DNA of 64,000 nt, from the NCBI RefSeq assembly GCF_015627175.1, contig NZ_VTDQ01000007.1, forward strand, positions 1 through 64,000, given 5' to 3'. Each line of letters opens with the position of its first letter. Within the stretch, counting starts at the first letter, position 1. The stretch is from Acinetobacter pollinis (lineage in GTDB: Bacteria; Pseudomonadota; Gammaproteobacteria; Pseudomonadales; Moraxellaceae). The notes below the pieces were generated by a model. That model saw only the letters and a list, made by a program, of their open reading frames with translations, did not search any database and was not told where the DNA came from. Below are positions 28,575 through 39,768 of the stretch, in pieces. The position numbers and the translations under genes are program-made.

Positions 28575-29546
28575 ATGACCCAAGTAACTCAACAATCTGA
28601 AAAGCAATACGGCAGACCAGACAACGAGCGTATTATTCCATTTATGAAGATTGCTAAACCAGCAGCAATCATTTCTATTTTAATTACGCTTGCAAGTATC
28701 TTCTTCATTTGTACAAAAGGATTAAATCTTGGTTTAGATTTCACAGGTGGTATTGCAGCCGAAGTGACTTATCAAAAAGCAGTTGATCAAGATCAGGTTG
28801 TGAAATCGCTAGAATCTTCTGGATTCAAGCATACCGTTGTACAAACATTAGGAAGTAGTAGCGACTTACTCATTCGCATGCCTGTACAAGATGTCAAAGT
28901 TGAAGACCTTAATGCTGCTCTGACTAAAGCGATACAAGTACCGAATAATGTAGCAACGTTGCATAAAGTAGATTCTGTAGGTGGTCAAGTCGGTAATGAG
29001 CTTTATGTACGCTCTGCGGGTGCTGTTGCACTTGCACTTGCACTAATGCTTATTTACGTAACAATACGCTTCGAGTTTAAAATCGCTATGGGTGCTATTT
29101 TGTCGTTATTTCACGATATTATCGCTATTCTTGGCTTCTTTGCACTCATGCAATGGCCTTTCGATTTAACTGTACTTGCTGCTGTACTTGCTGTAATCGG
29201 GTTCTCACTCAACGATAACATTGTTGTATCTGACCGTATCCGTGAGAACTTCAGAAAAATTCGTGGTGCTTCACCACGTGAAATTATAGATATTGCACTC
29301 ACAGAAACATTACGTCGTACTGTACATACATCAATGACATTAACTTTAGTGGTTGTGTCTATGATGATTCTCGGTGGTGATGGCCTACATTGGTTCTCTG
29401 TTGCAATGTTCGTTGGTATCTTCGTTGGTACTTACTCATCTATTTATATTGGTACAGCATTTGCACTTTGGAGAGGCTTAAATCGCCAAGACTTCATTGT
29501 ACAAGTTAAACCAGAATTTGATGAAGAACATCACAACATTCCATAA
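28575..29546 (+). CDS. secF: Protein translocase subunit SecF
   Basis: The 323-residue partner of SecD has six transmembrane helices, an N-terminal GLNLGLDFTGG motif and the conserved SLNDNIVVSDRIRENFR in helix 4-5. AAGGAG precedes the ATG at 28575. It ends the yajC-secD-secF operon, followed by a terminator. Confidence 0.97.
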   Translation: MTQVTQQSEKQYGRPDNERIIPFMKIAKPAAIISILITLASIFFICTKGLNLGLDFTGGIAAEVTYQKAVDQDQVVKSLESSGFKHTVVQTLGSSSDLLIRMPVQDVKVEDLNAALTKAIQVPNNVATLHKVDSVGGQVGNELYVRSAGAVALALALMLIYVTIRFEFKIAMGAILSLFHDIIAILGFFALMQWPFDLTVLAAVLAVIGFSLNDNIVVSDRIRENFRKIRGASPREIIDIALTETLRRTVHTSMTLTLVVVSMMILGGDGLHWFSVAMFVGIFVGTYSSIYIGTAFALWRGLNRQDFIVQVKPEFDEEHHNIP

Positions 29547-29560
29547 TCTCAATTATTATA

Positions 29561-29586
29561 AAAACAGCACCTTATGGTGCTGTTTT
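29561..29586. terminator. Bidirectional terminator of secF
   Basis: AAAACAGCACC/GGTGCTGTTTT is an 11-bp perfect stem with a TTAT loop and T tracts on both strands. Its right end touches the stop codon of the converging PPTase gene. Confidence 0.88.
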
Positions 29587-30206
29587 TATTTAAATATAAT
29601 CTTAGCGTTCGCACCAATATCTTTATATGCAATAGTTAATATAGAGGAATCCATTTGGAAGCAATGGTAACGAAAAGTACCAAGCTGTTCATGATGAATC
29701 AGACTAAAATCTCTTTTATCATCTATATTTGTATTAATTGTTTTTAGGCTTAAACGTATACCTAAACCATGTGCTTTAAGTACAGCCTCTTTTGTCGTCC
29801 AGACCTTAAGCCAAAACATTTTATCTTTCCCAGATGCTTCCCATTTTTTTATTTCTTCAGCATGAAAGTATCTTTTTGCTAAAGCATCCATATTAATCTT
29901 TCTTGAGAAATCTTCGATATCTATTCCAATAGACGTCGCTGTATTCGTATATGCTAGGGCGTAATAGGCTTGACTGTGTGATTGATTAAAACTTAAATTT
30001 GGATGGTCTACAGCATAAGGCTTACCATATTCATCTTCCGTAATATTAAGTGGTAAGTCAGATTTTAGGAAATAACTTAAATATAAGTTACGTTGTTGTT
30101 GAATTAATTGCTTTTCTACTTTAGTTAAAGCCTTTATCGCTGTTGTACTATTTATAGATAATAGCTCATCAAGTTTAAAATAATGAATAAATATCTGTGT
30201 CTGCAT
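29586..30206 (-). CDS. 4'-phosphopantetheinyl transferase (Sfp/AcpT superfamily)
   Basis: The 206-residue protein transfers phosphopantetheine from CoA to a carrier protein. Motifs of the Sfp-type family are visible: LSFNQSHS (67-78), GIDIED with metal-binding acidic residues (94-99) and FWLKVWTTKEAVLKAHGLGI (131-150). The partner carrier protein is not encoded in the window; it could be a siderophore synthetase or the acyl carrier protein. It stands alone, converging with secF and separated from der by a terminator. Confidence 0.85.
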   Translation of the reverse strand: MQTQIFIHYFKLDELLSINSTTAIKALTKVEKQLIQQQRNLYLSYFLKSDLPLNITEDEYGKPYAVDHPNLSFNQSHSQAYYALAYTNTATSIGIDIEDFSRKINMDALAKRYFHAEEIKKWEASGKDKMFWLKVWTTKEAVLKAHGLGIRLSLKTINTNIDDKRDFSLIHHEQLGTFRYHCFQMDSSILTIAYKDIGANAKIIFK

Positions 30207-30230
30207 ATTTTCAGTCTACCAATTAAATGA

Positions 30231-30256
30231 AAAAGCCAAGCATATGCTTGGCTTTT
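30231..30256 (-). terminator. der terminator
   Basis: AAAAGCCAAGC and GCTTGGCTTTT pair over 11 bp around ATAT, with a T tract on the minus strand. It lies just after the der stop. Confidence 0.85.
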
Positions 30257-30270
30257 AAAATATAAGAAAA

Positions 30271-31680
30271 TTAACGCTTATATTTTTTCTCAGCTTTCTT
30301 GAATTTTTGCACATAACGACGACGACGTGCAGCAGTTCGCTCATCTAATTGTGACTTACGGCCTTCAAATGGGTTTTCTGAAGTCTTAAATTCAATTTTA
30401 ACTGGCGTTCCTTCAAGTTTATAAACCTTACGGAAAATATTCTCTAGATAACGACGATAATCTGCAGGCGTTTTATCTACTTTGTTCCCATGAATGACGA
30501 TCGTTGGTGGATTTTGTCCACCCATATGCGCATAACGCATTTTAATACGACGACCTTGAATCTGTGGTGGCTGATGTTGATCTGTGGCATCATTTAAGAT
30601 CTGAGTCAGTTTTGATGGTGAAACTTTTAAATTCGCAGATTCATAAGCACGATGGATTGATGGATAAAGATCCCCTACTCCCGTGCCATGTAAAGCAGAA
30701 ATAAGGTGGATTTTTGCCCAAGGGATAAAGTCGAAACGTCTTTCTACATCTAATTTTACTTGCTTACGATCATATTCGGACATATTGTCCCATTTATTAA
30801 TCGCAATTACTAAAGCTCGGCCTGCTTGTAAAGCATAGCCAATAAGATGTAAATCTTGCTCAACGATACCTTCTCGTGCATCAATTACAGCAACAATCAC
30901 ATGTGCATCTTTAATCGCTTGTAAGGTTTTCACAATTGAGAATTTCTCAATCGTTTCGTCTACCTTACCCTTACGTCGTACACCAGCGGTATCAATCAGT
31001 GTATATTTACGCTCATTGCGCTCATAAGGAATATAAACGGAATCACGTGTTGTTCCCGGCATATCATATACAACAACACGGTCTTCACCTAAAAGACGAT
31101 TTACGAGCGTCGATTTACCAACGTTTGGACGACCAATAACAGCTAAACGTAAACCTGTGTGTTTGTCTAAGACTTCTGAGCTTTCGTCTTCAGGTACATC
31201 TACTAAAATGTCTTCTAGCATTTGCGCAACACCACGACCGTGGCTAGCTGCAACATGGATAGGTTCGCCTAAACCAAGCTTATAAAACTCAACGACAGCC
31301 GCTTCTGCATGTACACCATCAACTTTATTGGCAACTAAGAAAACTTTTTTGCCAAGTGTACGCAAATCTCTTGCAATTTGCTCATCAGAAGCCAATAAAC
31401 CCGCACGCGCATCTACGACAAAAACAATCATATCTGCTTCATGAATAGCAGTTTTGGACTGCTCAGCCATGTAGCTATCTATGCCTTGTTCACTTTCACC
31501 AATACCACCTGTGTCTACCACAATAAATGATTTATTTTGATATACAGCATCGCCATATTTGCGGTCACGAGTTAGACCAGCAAAGTCAGCCACAAGAGCA
31601 TCACGGCTTTTAGTGATTTGGTTAAATAATGTCGATTTTCCGACATTTGGACGCCCAATCAGCGCAATTACGGGTTTCAT
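30271..31680 (-). CDS. der: Ribosome biogenesis GTPase Der (EngA)
   Basis: The 469-residue protein has two GTPase domains in tandem, each with GRPNVGKST (residues 8-16 and about 183-191), DTGGIGE or DTAGVRRKG and NKxD motifs, and a C-terminal KH-like domain ending in a basic tail. It acts in assembly of the 50S subunit. It is the last gene of the minus-strand run rlmN-pilW-rodZ-ispG-hisS-yfgM-bamB-der. Confidence 0.97.
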   Translation of the reverse strand: MKPVIALIGRPNVGKSTLFNQITKSRDALVADFAGLTRDRKYGDAVYQNKSFIVVDTGGIGESEQGIDSYMAEQSKTAIHEADMIVFVVDARAGLLASDEQIARDLRTLGKKVFLVANKVDGVHAEAAVVEFYKLGLGEPIHVAASHGRGVAQMLEDILVDVPEDESSEVLDKHTGLRLAVIGRPNVGKSTLVNRLLGEDRVVVYDMPGTTRDSVYIPYERNERKYTLIDTAGVRRKGKVDETIEKFSIVKTLQAIKDAHVIVAVIDAREGIVEQDLHLIGYALQAGRALVIAINKWDNMSEYDRKQVKLDVERRFDFIPWAKIHLISALHGTGVGDLYPSIHRAYESANLKVSPSKLTQILNDATDQHQPPQIQGRRIKMRYAHMGGQNPPTIVIHGNKVDKTPADYRRYLENIFRKVYKLEGTPVKIEFKTSENPFEGRKSQLDERTAARRRRYVQKFKKAEKKYKR

Positions 31681-31683
31681 AAA

Positions 31684-32838
31684 TTAACGATTCTGCCAAA
31701 CGCTTAAAGCGCCTTTTTGAGTTGAAACATAGAGTTGGTTATCAATAACACGTAATGACGTCACATCACCTTTTGTCATTGAGCGACCAATAATTTTCCC
31801 TGTACTTGGATCAATTAAGCTTAATGCACCATCAAAATCTCCAACCACAAGGTCAGAGCCAAATAATACAGGGTTACTTAAATTACGATGTAGAAGCTGA
31901 TCATTTTCCCACAACTTCTCACCTGTCAACAAGCCATAAGCAATAATTTTACCATCCATTGTAGTGACATATACAGCATCTTGAGTCACTTGTGGACGTT
32001 TATTACTGCTGACATTATCACTCCAAACAACCTGTTGTTGCTGCAAGTCTGTGACAGTTACTTGTCCTTGATAGCTTGTCGTCACCATAAACTGACCCAT
32101 CATAACAGGATCGCCATCGATATCGTTCAAGCGTTGTACATCTGTTGAACCTTCAGCAACGGAAACACGACGTTGCAGACGAGGAATACCACTTACAACA
32201 TCTATGCCATATACATAGGCATTTGCTGTTCCAATCAGTACCGTATTTGGATCCAATTGTGTTGGTGCAGCTTGTCCACGTAAGCTTAAAGTGACTGTTG
32301 GTAAACGATAAGTCCAAAGCTGTTGACCAGAAGAAATGTCATGTGCATACACATTTCCATCATTAGTTACTGTAATCACACGGCCTTGTTGAATATGCGA
32401 TGGTGTAATAATCGGGCCAGATAATTGGCTGGTCCACTTTACTGTTCCTGTTGCTTGGTCCAAAGCAAAAAGTTGACCTTTTTGATTACCCACAATAACC
32501 ATACCACTATCTGCTACGGCACCAGCACTTAGAGTCTCATGCTTAGCAATACGTGTTGCCCAAAGACGTTTATTGCCTTGAAAAGCTTCAACTGTATCTT
32601 TGTTCGGATCAATCAAAAATAAAGTTCCATTATCTACAGCAATTTGTAAACGTAGAGGATCATATTTATTGGTTGCAGAAACATGTTCAGAAAAAACCTG
32701 ATGTAATGTTTTTGCTTGAACAAGCTTAGGAAGAGGATTAGGTTTAATTTTTTCTACTTTTGGTTTATTGCTTGAGCAACCCACAAGAGCGGCAGCAACA
32801 AGAGTCAGCACAAAAGGTATTTTAAATCTTTTATTCAT
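31684..32838 (-). CDS. bamB: Outer-membrane protein assembly lipoprotein BamB
   Basis: The 384-residue protein has a lipobox with the lipidated C21 (AALVGC) and repeated PQQ/WD-like beta-propeller blades (for example ALDQATGTVKW, AHDISSGQQLW, AYGLLTGEKLW, LIDPSTGKI). It is the BamA partner at the inner leaflet of the outer membrane. It is in the conserved run yfgM-bamB-der; the yfgM stop touches its start (TAAATG). Confidence 0.96.
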   Translation of the reverse strand: MNKRFKIPFVLTLVAAALVGCSSNKPKVEKIKPNPLPKLVQAKTLHQVFSEHVSATNKYDPLRLQIAVDNGTLFLIDPNKDTVEAFQGNKRLWATRIAKHETLSAGAVADSGMVIVGNQKGQLFALDQATGTVKWTSQLSGPIITPSHIQQGRVITVTNDGNVYAHDISSGQQLWTYRLPTVTLSLRGQAAPTQLDPNTVLIGTANAYVYGIDVVSGIPRLQRRVSVAEGSTDVQRLNDIDGDPVMMGQFMVTTSYQGQVTVTDLQQQQVVWSDNVSSNKRPQVTQDAVYVTTMDGKIIAYGLLTGEKLWENDQLLHRNLSNPVLFGSDLVVGDFDGALSLIDPSTGKIIGRSMTKGDVTSLRVIDNQLYVSTQKGALSVWQNR

Positions 32839-33546
32839 TTAAGAGTCATCCGCTTGTGTTTTCAAAATTGGACTTTCGATATCTGGATCATCTACCAAAA
32901 TGCCAACACTTTCCAGTTTAGTGCGTAAAATTTGAGGTTGCTGTTTATGTTCAACAGCTTCTTTCCATGCGCTTTGATAAGCAGTACGTGCGTTATTTAT
33001 ATCATTTTTATAAACAAAAACATCGCCACGTGCTTCATCTACCGTCGACTTAAATGATGGCAACTTGATTAAATCAAGAGTTTTTACTGCTTCATCATAT
33101 TTGTTTTGGGCAATTTGTGCGTATGCAAGATGTAAATTGACCAACGCAATCAATCCTTCATCTGAAACCTTAGCGCTTTGTACTTTTTTCAATGCACGTT
33201 CAGCAGATGCATAATCACTACGGTCAGTATAAGCCTTAGCAATCACCAATTCTGCTTGTAATGCTTGTGCAGTATCTGGTCCATTATTCACAATTGCATC
33301 TGCAGAGGTAACAAGACCTATCATTGCATTTTTATCTGTCAATGAAGCAGATTGTGCTTGATCCATCAGTTGTTGTACGCGAGCTGTTTCATTTTGCCCT
33401 GTTACAAGTTGCTTTTTCTGCCAATAGTTCCAGCCAAAAAACGCAATTAATGCAATGAGTACTCCACTAACAACTGCTGAACCATATTTTTTTGTCAGTG
33501 ATTTTAAATTGTCGAGTTGCTCTTCTTCTGTTAGTGCACTACTCAT
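32839..33546 (-). CDS. YfgM-like TPR membrane protein (UPF0070)
   Basis: The 235-residue protein has a cytosolic N-terminus (EEEQLDNLKSLTKKYG), one transmembrane helix (about 23-42) and a periplasmic tetratricopeptide-like domain. Homologues such as E. coli YfgM bind SecYEG and periplasmic chaperones. It sits between hisS and bamB as in most gammaproteobacteria. Confidence 0.9.
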   Translation of the reverse strand: MSSALTEEEQLDNLKSLTKKYGSAVVSGVLIALIAFFGWNYWQKKQLVTGQNETARVQQLMDQAQSASLTDKNAMIGLVTSADAIVNNGPDTAQALQAELVIAKAYTDRSDYASAERALKKVQSAKVSDEGLIALVNLHLAYAQIAQNKYDEAVKTLDLIKLPSFKSTVDEARGDVFVYKNDINNARTAYQSAWKEAVEHKQQPQILRTKLESVGILVDDPDIESPILKTQADDS

Positions 33547-33580
33547 CTGACGGTTCCTTCACTAAATTAGATAAGATAAA

Positions 33581-34870
33581 TTAAGAAAACTGTTTCAGAA
33601 TAAACGAAGTAATTTCTGAAATTTCAATCTCTGTTTGTTCAGCATTTGCAAGTGTTTTAAAAGCTACATTTCCAGCTTCATATTCACGCTCTCCTAGAAT
33701 CATTGCAAATGTCGCACCAGATTGATCTGCTTTTTTCATTTGGCTTTTCATACTACCTTGAGAGCCTACTTTTAAGCGAATAGTTGAACCTACAGCCTCT
33801 AACTCATTTCTTAGTTTTTCTGCCAAAACAAGTGCCTTACCTTGATATTTTGGATCAGCCACTAAGAAGACTTCACAATCACGAACAGCTTTCACTTCTT
33901 CTACTTGCTCTAACAATAATAGAAGACGCTCCATACCCATTGCAAAACCAACAGCTGGTACAGATTGATTTGCCTTACCTTTAAGTTGTCCAACAAGGCC
34001 ATCGTAACGACCACCTGCACATACTGTTCCTTGCGAACCTAGTGCTGTGGTTGTCCATTCAAAAACAGTCTTATTATAGTAGTCTAATCCACGTACAAGC
34101 TTTTGATTCACAACAAAAGAAATTCCTGCATCCGAGAGGTATTCTTTTAGTTGATTAAAATGCACCATACTTTCTTCTTGCATAAAGTCATGCAATTTTG
34201 GTGCATTTTCTAAAATTTTCTGAGTTTTTTCATCTTTCGAATCTAAAATACGTAGAGGATTTGTGCTTAAACGACGTTTAGAGTCTTCATCAAGATCAGC
34301 TTGATGCTCTGTAAGAAACTCAACTAATGCATTACGATAAGCTGTACGCTCATCCATTTCACCCAAAGTATTCAACTCAAGTTGTACTTTATCTAGCACA
34401 CCCATTTGTTTCCACAAACGCGCTGTCATGAGTATTAATTCTGCTTCAATGTCAGGTGTTGCAACACCAAATGTTTCCACACCAAACTGGTGAAATTGAC
34501 GATAACGACCTTTTTGAGGCTTTTCATAACGAAACATTGGGCCGACATACCATACGCGAGGTGTCGCACCACGAAGTAAGTTATGCTCAAGCATGGCACG
34601 AACACAGCCTGCTGTACCTTCAGGGCGTAGAGTCAACGATTCTGGTGGATTACCTTTGTCTAAAAAGGTATACATTTCCTTTTCAACAATATCTGTTGCA
34701 TCACCAATTGCACGCTTAAATAACCCTGTTTGCTCGACAATTGGCAAACGAATTTGTTGGTAACCGTATGCATCCATTAATGATGCTAAATGATGCTCCA
34801 AACGTCGCCATGCAGGCGTTTGTGTTGGAAGAATATCGTTAAAACCTTTAATTGCAACAATTGAACTCAT
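33581..34870 (-). CDS. hisS: Histidine-tRNA ligase
   Basis: The 429-residue class II synthetase charges tRNA-His. Recognisable blocks include the HisRS motif 2 region ([19 protein letters not shown]), the [15 protein letters not shown] signature and AGGRYDGLV, then a C-terminal anticodon-binding domain. The start at 34870 overlaps the ispG stop by four bases (ATGA), implying translational coupling. Confidence 0.97.
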   Translation of the reverse strand: MSSIVAIKGFNDILPTQTPAWRRLEHHLASLMDAYGYQQIRLPIVEQTGLFKRAIGDATDIVEKEMYTFLDKGNPPESLTLRPEGTAGCVRAMLEHNLLRGATPRVWYVGPMFRYEKPQKGRYRQFHQFGVETFGVATPDIEAELILMTARLWKQMGVLDKVQLELNTLGEMDERTAYRNALVEFLTEHQADLDEDSKRRLSTNPLRILDSKDEKTQKILENAPKLHDFMQEESMVHFNQLKEYLSDAGISFVVNQKLVRGLDYYNKTVFEWTTTALGSQGTVCAGGRYDGLVGQLKGKANQSVPAVGFAMGMERLLLLLEQVEEVKAVRDCEVFLVADPKYQGKALVLAEKLRNELEAVGSTIRLKVGSQGSMKSQMKKADQSGATFAMILGEREYEAGNVAFKTLANAEQTEIEISEITSFILKQFS

Positions 34871-35985
34871 GATGATGAACTACGAATAATTTCTTTTGAT
34901 TTTGCTTTTTCAAGCTCTTTAACACGTTGGCGAACCATCGTTTCGATTTCATCGACCAAATGGTTGGTATCGATGAGATGGCTTTTATCACCGTTACGAT
35001 AAACAAGTGAACGCGGGCTTGCACCAACTACCCCAATATCTGCCTCTTTTGCTTCGCCTGGACCGTTTACTTTACAACCAATGACCGACACATCCATAGG
35101 CGTACGAATATCTTCTAAACGTTCCTCAAGAGATTGCATGACCTTAATGACATTAAACTCCTGACGTGAACAACTTGGACACGCAATAAAGTTAATACCA
35201 TTTGAACGTAAGCTGAGCGATTTTAAAATATCAAACCCGATTTTTATTTCTTCTTCTGGCTCTGCTGCCAAAGAAATACGCATTGTGTCGCCAATACCAT
35301 CAAGTAGCAATCCGCCTAGCGCAATGGCTGATTTGACAGTACCTGTACGGTAAATACCTGCTTCAGTCACACCTAAGTGCAGAGGATTATCAATCTGTTG
35401 TGAGAGAAGTCGATAGGCATCAAGGGTTAAAAATACATTTGATGCTTTTACGCTTACTTTAAACTCATGAAAGTTTAGACGATCTAAAATATCTATATGA
35501 CGTAAAGCAGATTCAAGTAAGGCTTCGCCTGTCGGTTCACCATATTTTTTTTGTAAGTCTTTTTCAAGTGAACCCGCATTTACACCTATACGCATAGAAA
35601 TGCCATGATGTTTCGCAGCAGCAACAACTTCTCTAATTTTTTGTTCAGAACCAATATTTCCTGGATTAATTCTTAAACAATCCACCCCGTAATCAGCAAC
35701 CGCTAACGCAATCTTATAGTCAAAATGAATATCTGCAACCAGTGGTACATTCACTTGTTTTCGAATTTCACCAAAAGCACGAGCAGCTTCCATAGAAGGC
35801 ACAGACACACGCATGATATCTGCACCAGCTTGTGCGCAACGCTGAATCTGTGCGACAGTTGCATCTACATCACATGTTTCAGTATTGGTCATACTTTGAA
35901 CACTAATCGGTGCATCACCACCAACATAGACGGAACCAACACGTATTTTTCGGGTTGGGCGACGCTTAATCGGGTTTACTATCAT
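34867..35985 (-). CDS. ispG: 4-hydroxy-3-methylbut-2-en-1-yl diphosphate synthase
   Basis: The 372-residue [4Fe-4S] enzyme makes HMBPP in the MEP isoprenoid pathway. The cluster cysteines are in [10 protein letters not shown] and [10 protein letters not shown]; the N-terminal TIM barrel starts [23 protein letters not shown]. The gene overlaps hisS by four bases and follows rodZ by 22 bases, so the order rodZ-ispG-hisS is an operon segment. Confidence 0.97.
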   Translation of the reverse strand: MIVNPIKRRPTRKIRVGSVYVGGDAPISVQSMTNTETCDVDATVAQIQRCAQAGADIMRVSVPSMEAARAFGEIRKQVNVPLVADIHFDYKIALAVADYGVDCLRINPGNIGSEQKIREVVAAAKHHGISMRIGVNAGSLEKDLQKKYGEPTGEALLESALRHIDILDRLNFHEFKVSVKASNVFLTLDAYRLLSQQIDNPLHLGVTEAGIYRTGTVKSAIALGGLLLDGIGDTMRISLAAEPEEEIKIGFDILKSLSLRSNGINFIACPSCSRQEFNVIKVMQSLEERLEDIRTPMDVSVIGCKVNGPGEAKEADIGVVGASPRSLVYRNGDKSHLIDTNHLVDEIETMVRQRVKELEKAKSKEIIRSSSS

Positions 35986-36007
35986 TATTACTGCTCAACT
36001 TTGTCTT

Positions 36008-36793
36008 TTAACGTGATAAACGGAAATCTGCTTTACCATTTACCGTATATGGAGACAATGAAATAGGTTCACCATTTAATTTTAATGACACTGCATCAGC
36101 ATCGTTCAAACGAATTTGAAATGGTGTCTGTCCTGTCAAATTTAAACTTTCAGCTTGACGACCAGTCGCCAATACTTTTCCTGTCGAATCGACAATATTT
36201 AAAGATGTTGGACGAGAAATATGAAGTTCTAAACGATCGCCAGATATAGCTCCGCCTTGATCGACTGAAATCACTTGTACGTTAGATTGTGCATTTGCAG
36301 GTTGCGCTTGTTTCTTCTTTGCCATCCAATTTTGAATACCAGCAATAATTAACCATGCCACCAATAACACAACAACAAGTATGACAACACGCTTTAACCA
36401 TTTACGACTTCTTTCTTTATTAGAACCAGAAAGTTTCCCCATAATTTTTATTGGAGAGTCTTTTAACCCATGGTGTGCTTGCAGCCCCGTATCATTTTGA
36501 TAAATTTCATCAAATCTTTGAATAATTGTCGAAGCATCTACATCTAAATGTTTGGCATAACTACGATAATATCCTTTAATAAAGGCAGGCTCAGGCAATG
36601 ATTTATAATCATCTTTCTCTAAAGCTTCAATCGTACGCAATGGAATATTAAGCGCTTGCGCAATAGAAGATAAGTCATACTTTTTATTTAGGCGAACATG
36701 GCGTAAGTATTCACCAGGACGTTGGACATTACCTAATGTATTCGGAGTCGACTGCTTACCTGCCGATTGTTGTGAATTTGGATTTACTTCCAT
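36008..36793 (-). CDS. rodZ: RodZ-like helix-turn-helix membrane protein
   Basis: The 261-residue protein has an N-terminal HTH (about 29-90, GEYLRHVRLNKKYDLSSIAQALNI), a basic stretch, one transmembrane helix (about 136-153) and a periplasmic DUF4115 domain rich in beta strands. RodZ links MreB to the elongation machinery and sets rod shape. It overlaps pilW by 10 bases. The position beside pilW and ispG supports the call. Confidence 0.88.
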   Translation of the reverse strand: MEVNPNSQQSAGKQSTPNTLGNVQRPGEYLRHVRLNKKYDLSSIAQALNIPLRTIEALEKDDYKSLPEPAFIKGYYRSYAKHLDVDASTIIQRFDEIYQNDTGLQAHHGLKDSPIKIMGKLSGSNKERSRKWLKRVVILVVVLLVAWLIIAGIQNWMAKKKQAQPANAQSNVQVISVDQGGAISGDRLELHISRPTSLNIVDSTGKVLATGRQAESLNLTGQTPFQIRLNDADAVSLKLNGEPISLSPYTVNGKADFRLSR

Positions 36794-37581
36794 ACCGCCT
36801 CAGTACTGTACTGTAATTTCAAATAACGCTGATATTCTTGGCTATCAGGATATAATGCGCGCAACTGATTCACCAAGATCTGCATACTCATATTATCACC
36901 ATTCGCACGCGCAATGCGAATTCCAACCCAAAGTGCTTGAGCACTTTGATTTTTGCTACCAACAATGCGTACATAGCCCTCATAAAAATCTGAAGCCGTA
37001 TTATATTGTTGGCGCTGATACATAATTTCTGCCAATTCTACCAAAGCAACAGGCGAACTCTGATCAGCTCTTAGTGCACTCATGAAAGCCTGCTCAGCAG
37101 CAGTTGTATTCCCCAAACGCAAATAGGTTTGTCCAAGATTTTCTAAGGCCATGGCTCTTTGATCATAACCTAATGTAGAGCCCGCAATTTGTAATTGCTT
37201 CTCTGCCTCATTATAGCGACCCAATTGGTAAAGATAACGACCATAGTTATTACGAATTTGCGCATCTGTTGAATTTAAAGAAATTGCTCTTTTAAAGTAA
37301 CGATCTGCTTTTTCAAGGTTACTTGGACTACCTTCTTGTTGTAATAACACACCCATCATCATATTTGCAGTTGCATCACGGTCATCTTTTTGTAATGCCT
37401 CATCTAAAGACCGTTTTGCTGCATCCAAATCGCCAGAACGAATATACTCTGCTGCAATTTGTGTTCTTACTTCAGCAGATTTTTTAGGATCTTGCTTCAA
37501 ATTGCTTTGGGTGGTCTGGCACCCCTGTAAGGTTAAACTTAAAATTAGCCCCACAACTGCATATGATGATATTTTTTTCAC
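36784..37581 (-). CDS. pilW: Type IV pilus biogenesis/stability lipoprotein PilW (PilF)
   Basis: The 265-residue lipoprotein has a lipobox (LTLQGC, C21) and several TPR repeats. It acts as the pilotin for the PilQ secretin in type IV pilus assembly, and natural transformation in Acinetobacter depends on such pili. The start is GTG at 37581, with AGAGG about seven bases upstream. It lies between rlmN and rodZ, as in Pseudomonas and Acinetobacter. Confidence 0.92.
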   Translation of the reverse strand: MKKISSYAVVGLILSLTLQGCQTTQSNLKQDPKKSAEVRTQIAAEYIRSGDLDAAKRSLDEALQKDDRDATANMMMGVLLQQEGSPSNLEKADRYFKRAISLNSTDAQIRNNYGRYLYQLGRYNEAEKQLQIAGSTLGYDQRAMALENLGQTYLRLGNTTAAEQAFMSALRADQSSPVALVELAEIMYQRQQYNTASDFYEGYVRIVGSKNQSAQALWVGIRIARANGDNMSMQILVNQLRALYPDSQEYQRYLKLQYSTEAVWK

Positions 37582-37601
37582 GCACTTGCCTCTACATTAT
37601 T

Positions 37602-38831
37602 TTATCCTTGAGATCGAATAATTTCGCCTTGCTGTGCAATTTTCTTTTTCCATTGCTCTGCACGACGCGTTCGATCCGCGACCTGTCCAACGAGTTGCCC
37701 ACATGCTGCGTCAATATCATCACCACGCGTTTGACGAATTGTACATACAAAACCAGCATCAGATAAAGCCTTTTGAAAAGCAATAATTCTATTTCTGCTA
37801 GAACGCCCATAAGGTGCATGAGGGAACGGGTTAAACGGAATTAAATTTATTTTACTTGGTAAATCTTTCAATAATTGTATAAGTTGTTGTGCATGTTCAG
37901 CGTGATCGTTTACACCATCTAGCATGACATACTCGATTGTGACGTGTTTACGTGCACTTTCGTTACCATCTTTGCGAATATAACGCTGTGCAGCGCCAAT
38001 AAGTTGCGCTAAAGGATACTTTTTATTAATAGGCACAAGCTCGTTACGCAAAGCATCGTTAGGTGCATGCAACGAAATAGCCAATGCAACATCAAGTTCC
38101 TCTGACAGTTTATCCATCATGGGTACAACACCCGAGGTAGACAAAGTTACACGGCGTTTAGACATCCCATAAGCAAAATCATCCAACATAAGAGACATTG
38201 CTTTAACCACAGGTTTGAAATTTAATAATGGCTCACCCATACCCATCATCACAACATTCGTTACAGAACGTGTACGATCAGCAAGTGCTACATCTTCCAT
38301 ATAAGACTGATTTGCAACCCAAAGTTGTCCAATAATTTCATCTGGTGTTAAATCGCGCTGGAAACCTTGCTTCCCTGTAGAACAAAAAGAACAGTCAAGG
38401 GCGCAACCCACTTGTGAAGAAATACATAATGTTTTTCTTGCCCCAGTTTTATCATCGGCTGGAATAAGCACAGTTTCTACCAGTGAACCCGCCCCGTCTC
38501 CCACGCGGAAAACCCATTTACGGGTACCATCTTTAGAATAGTTTCTGTGTACAACCTCAGGGGCTTTAATTTCACTAATACGTTCTAATTTTTCACGCAG
38601 TTTCCCAGAAATATTTGTCATTTCTGCAAAATCAGTTACAAAATACTGGTGAATCCATTTCATGACCTGCCCAGCACGAAACTTTTTCTCGCCTAGACTT
38701 TCAAAAAACGTCTCTAATTCTGCCCTCGACATACCCATGAGATTAACTTTTGGGGTTGTATTCTCAGGCTGAGATGTGGCGTTATGGTGTTCACCCGTAA
38801 CAGACGATGAACTAACTGCTTCATGAGCCAT
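37602..38831 (-). CDS. rlmN: Dual-specificity RNA methyltransferase RlmN
   Basis: The 409-residue radical SAM enzyme methylates A2503 of 23S rRNA and A37 of some tRNAs. The CX3CX2C cluster is C143, C147 and C150 in CALDCSFC, followed by [11 protein letters not shown]. The first 25 residues or so ([19 protein letters not shown]) are an unconserved extension; a later ATG at 31-34 (MGMSRAELE) could be an alternative start. It heads the minus-strand run that ends with der. Confidence 0.95.
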   Translation of the reverse strand: MAHEAVSSSSVTGEHHNATSQPENTTPKVNLMGMSRAELETFFESLGEKKFRAGQVMKWIHQYFVTDFAEMTNISGKLREKLERISEIKAPEVVHRNYSKDGTRKWVFRVGDGAGSLVETVLIPADDKTGARKTLCISSQVGCALDCSFCSTGKQGFQRDLTPDEIIGQLWVANQSYMEDVALADRTRSVTNVVMMGMGEPLLNFKPVVKAMSLMLDDFAYGMSKRRVTLSTSGVVPMMDKLSEELDVALAISLHAPNDALRNELVPINKKYPLAQLIGAAQRYIRKDGNESARKHVTIEYVMLDGVNDHAEHAQQLIQLLKDLPSKINLIPFNPFPHAPYGRSSRNRIIAFQKALSDAGFVCTIRQTRGDDIDAACGQLVGQVADRTRRAEQWKKKIAQQGEIIRSQG

Positions 38832-38898
38832 GTATATTACCTAAATAATGTCGAAAGAGAAAAAAAGAGAATGCTTTTCAAGCAAAAATGTAAAGCAT

Positions 38899-38935
38899 AA
38901 AAAACCAGATAAGCATTATAACACTTATCTGGTTT
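38899..38935 (-). terminator. ndk terminator
   Basis: AAACCAGATAAG and CTTATCTGGTTT pair over 12 bp around a 10-base loop, followed on the minus strand by six T. Confidence 0.82.
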
Positions 38936-38950
38936 GAAGTGGCCGACGAA

Positions 38951-39382
38951 TTAACGTGTACGTGGGCACACTTCTGTTTGTGCGAAGAAGTAAGAAACTT
39001 CACGCGCAGCAGATTCTACAGAGTCAGAACCGTGAGCAGCATTTTCATCGATGCTTACAGCAAAATCTGCACGAATTGTACCTTCAGCAGCTTCTTTAGG
39101 GTTTGTTGCACCTAAGATATCACGGTGAGCTAATACAGCATTTTCACCTTCAAGAACAGATACTACAACAGGACCAGAAGTCATAAATGCAACTAGATCG
39201 CCAAAGAAACCGCGCTCTTTGTGCTCAGCATAGAAACCTTCAGCTTCAGCTTTAGACAAATGCTTCATTTTTGTTGCAACAACTTTAAGACCAGCTTTTT
39301 CAAAACGTGCAAAAATATCACCGATGTGGTTTTTTGCAACTGCGTCAGGTTTTACGATTGATAACGTACGTTCAATTGCCAT
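38951..39382 (-). CDS. ndk: Nucleoside diphosphate kinase
   Basis: The 143-residue enzyme transfers gamma-phosphate between nucleotides. The phospho-histidine is H117 in NAAHGSDS. The correct start is the ATG at 39382 ([14 protein letters not shown]): AAGGAG at 39389-39394 is six bases upstream and homologues begin the same way. An upstream in-frame start (39400) would add six residues and is less likely. It stands alone before rlmN. Confidence 0.97.
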   Translation of the reverse strand: MAIERTLSIVKPDAVAKNHIGDIFARFEKAGLKVVATKMKHLSKAEAEGFYAEHKERGFFGDLVAFMTSGPVVVSVLEGENAVLAHRDILGATNPKEAAEGTIRADFAVSIDENAAHGSDSVESAAREVSYFFAQTEVCPRTR

Positions 39383-39388
39383 GATTGG

Positions 39389-39394
39389 CTCCTT
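39389..39394 (-). promoter_or_regulatory. Ribosome binding site of ndk
   Basis: AAGGAG lies six bases before the ATG at 39382 and decides between two in-frame starts. Confidence 0.8.
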
Positions 39395-39487
39395 AAACAA
39401 GAGGTGAAAAAAATTTTCCGCATTATAGCGGTGTCAGCCGAAATAATCAGCTTTGAATCTATAAAAGTCTAGTTTTTTATGTGTTTT

Positions 39488-39688
39488 TTAGTCTGCTTCA
39501 TCAATCCAAGCCATTTGAATCGCTTCAAGTAAGCCCTCTGTAGATTTATTGGGATCATCACCAAACTCAGGCAAAGCACAAATCCATGCATGTAAATCTG
39601 TAAATCTTACCCACTGCGGGTCTACCTCTGGATGTGCTTCTGAAAGCTCAATTGCAATATCAATAGTATCTGTCCAACGTAAAGCCAT
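39488..39688 (-). CDS. iscX: Fe-S cluster assembly protein IscX
   Basis: The 66-residue acidic protein has the IscX signature: start with MALRWTDTIDIAIEL, then HPEVDPQWVRFTDLHAWICAL and FxDDP. It binds IscS and iron in Fe-S assembly. The isc operon is not in the window, so this is a stand-alone copy upstream of ndk. Confidence 0.9.
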   Translation of the reverse strand: MALRWTDTIDIAIELSEAHPEVDPQWVRFTDLHAWICALPEFGDDPNKSTEGLLEAIQMAWIDEAD

Positions 39689-39768
39689 AACTACTTCCTA
39701 GATTCAAAAATTTAAACTTAAGCTACTTTAACAAAAAAATCAGACGGAATTCATGATCACTTATTTTT

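Noticed and set aside
39383..39400. Upstream start of ndk
   Set aside because: The AAGGAG and homology start are at 39382.
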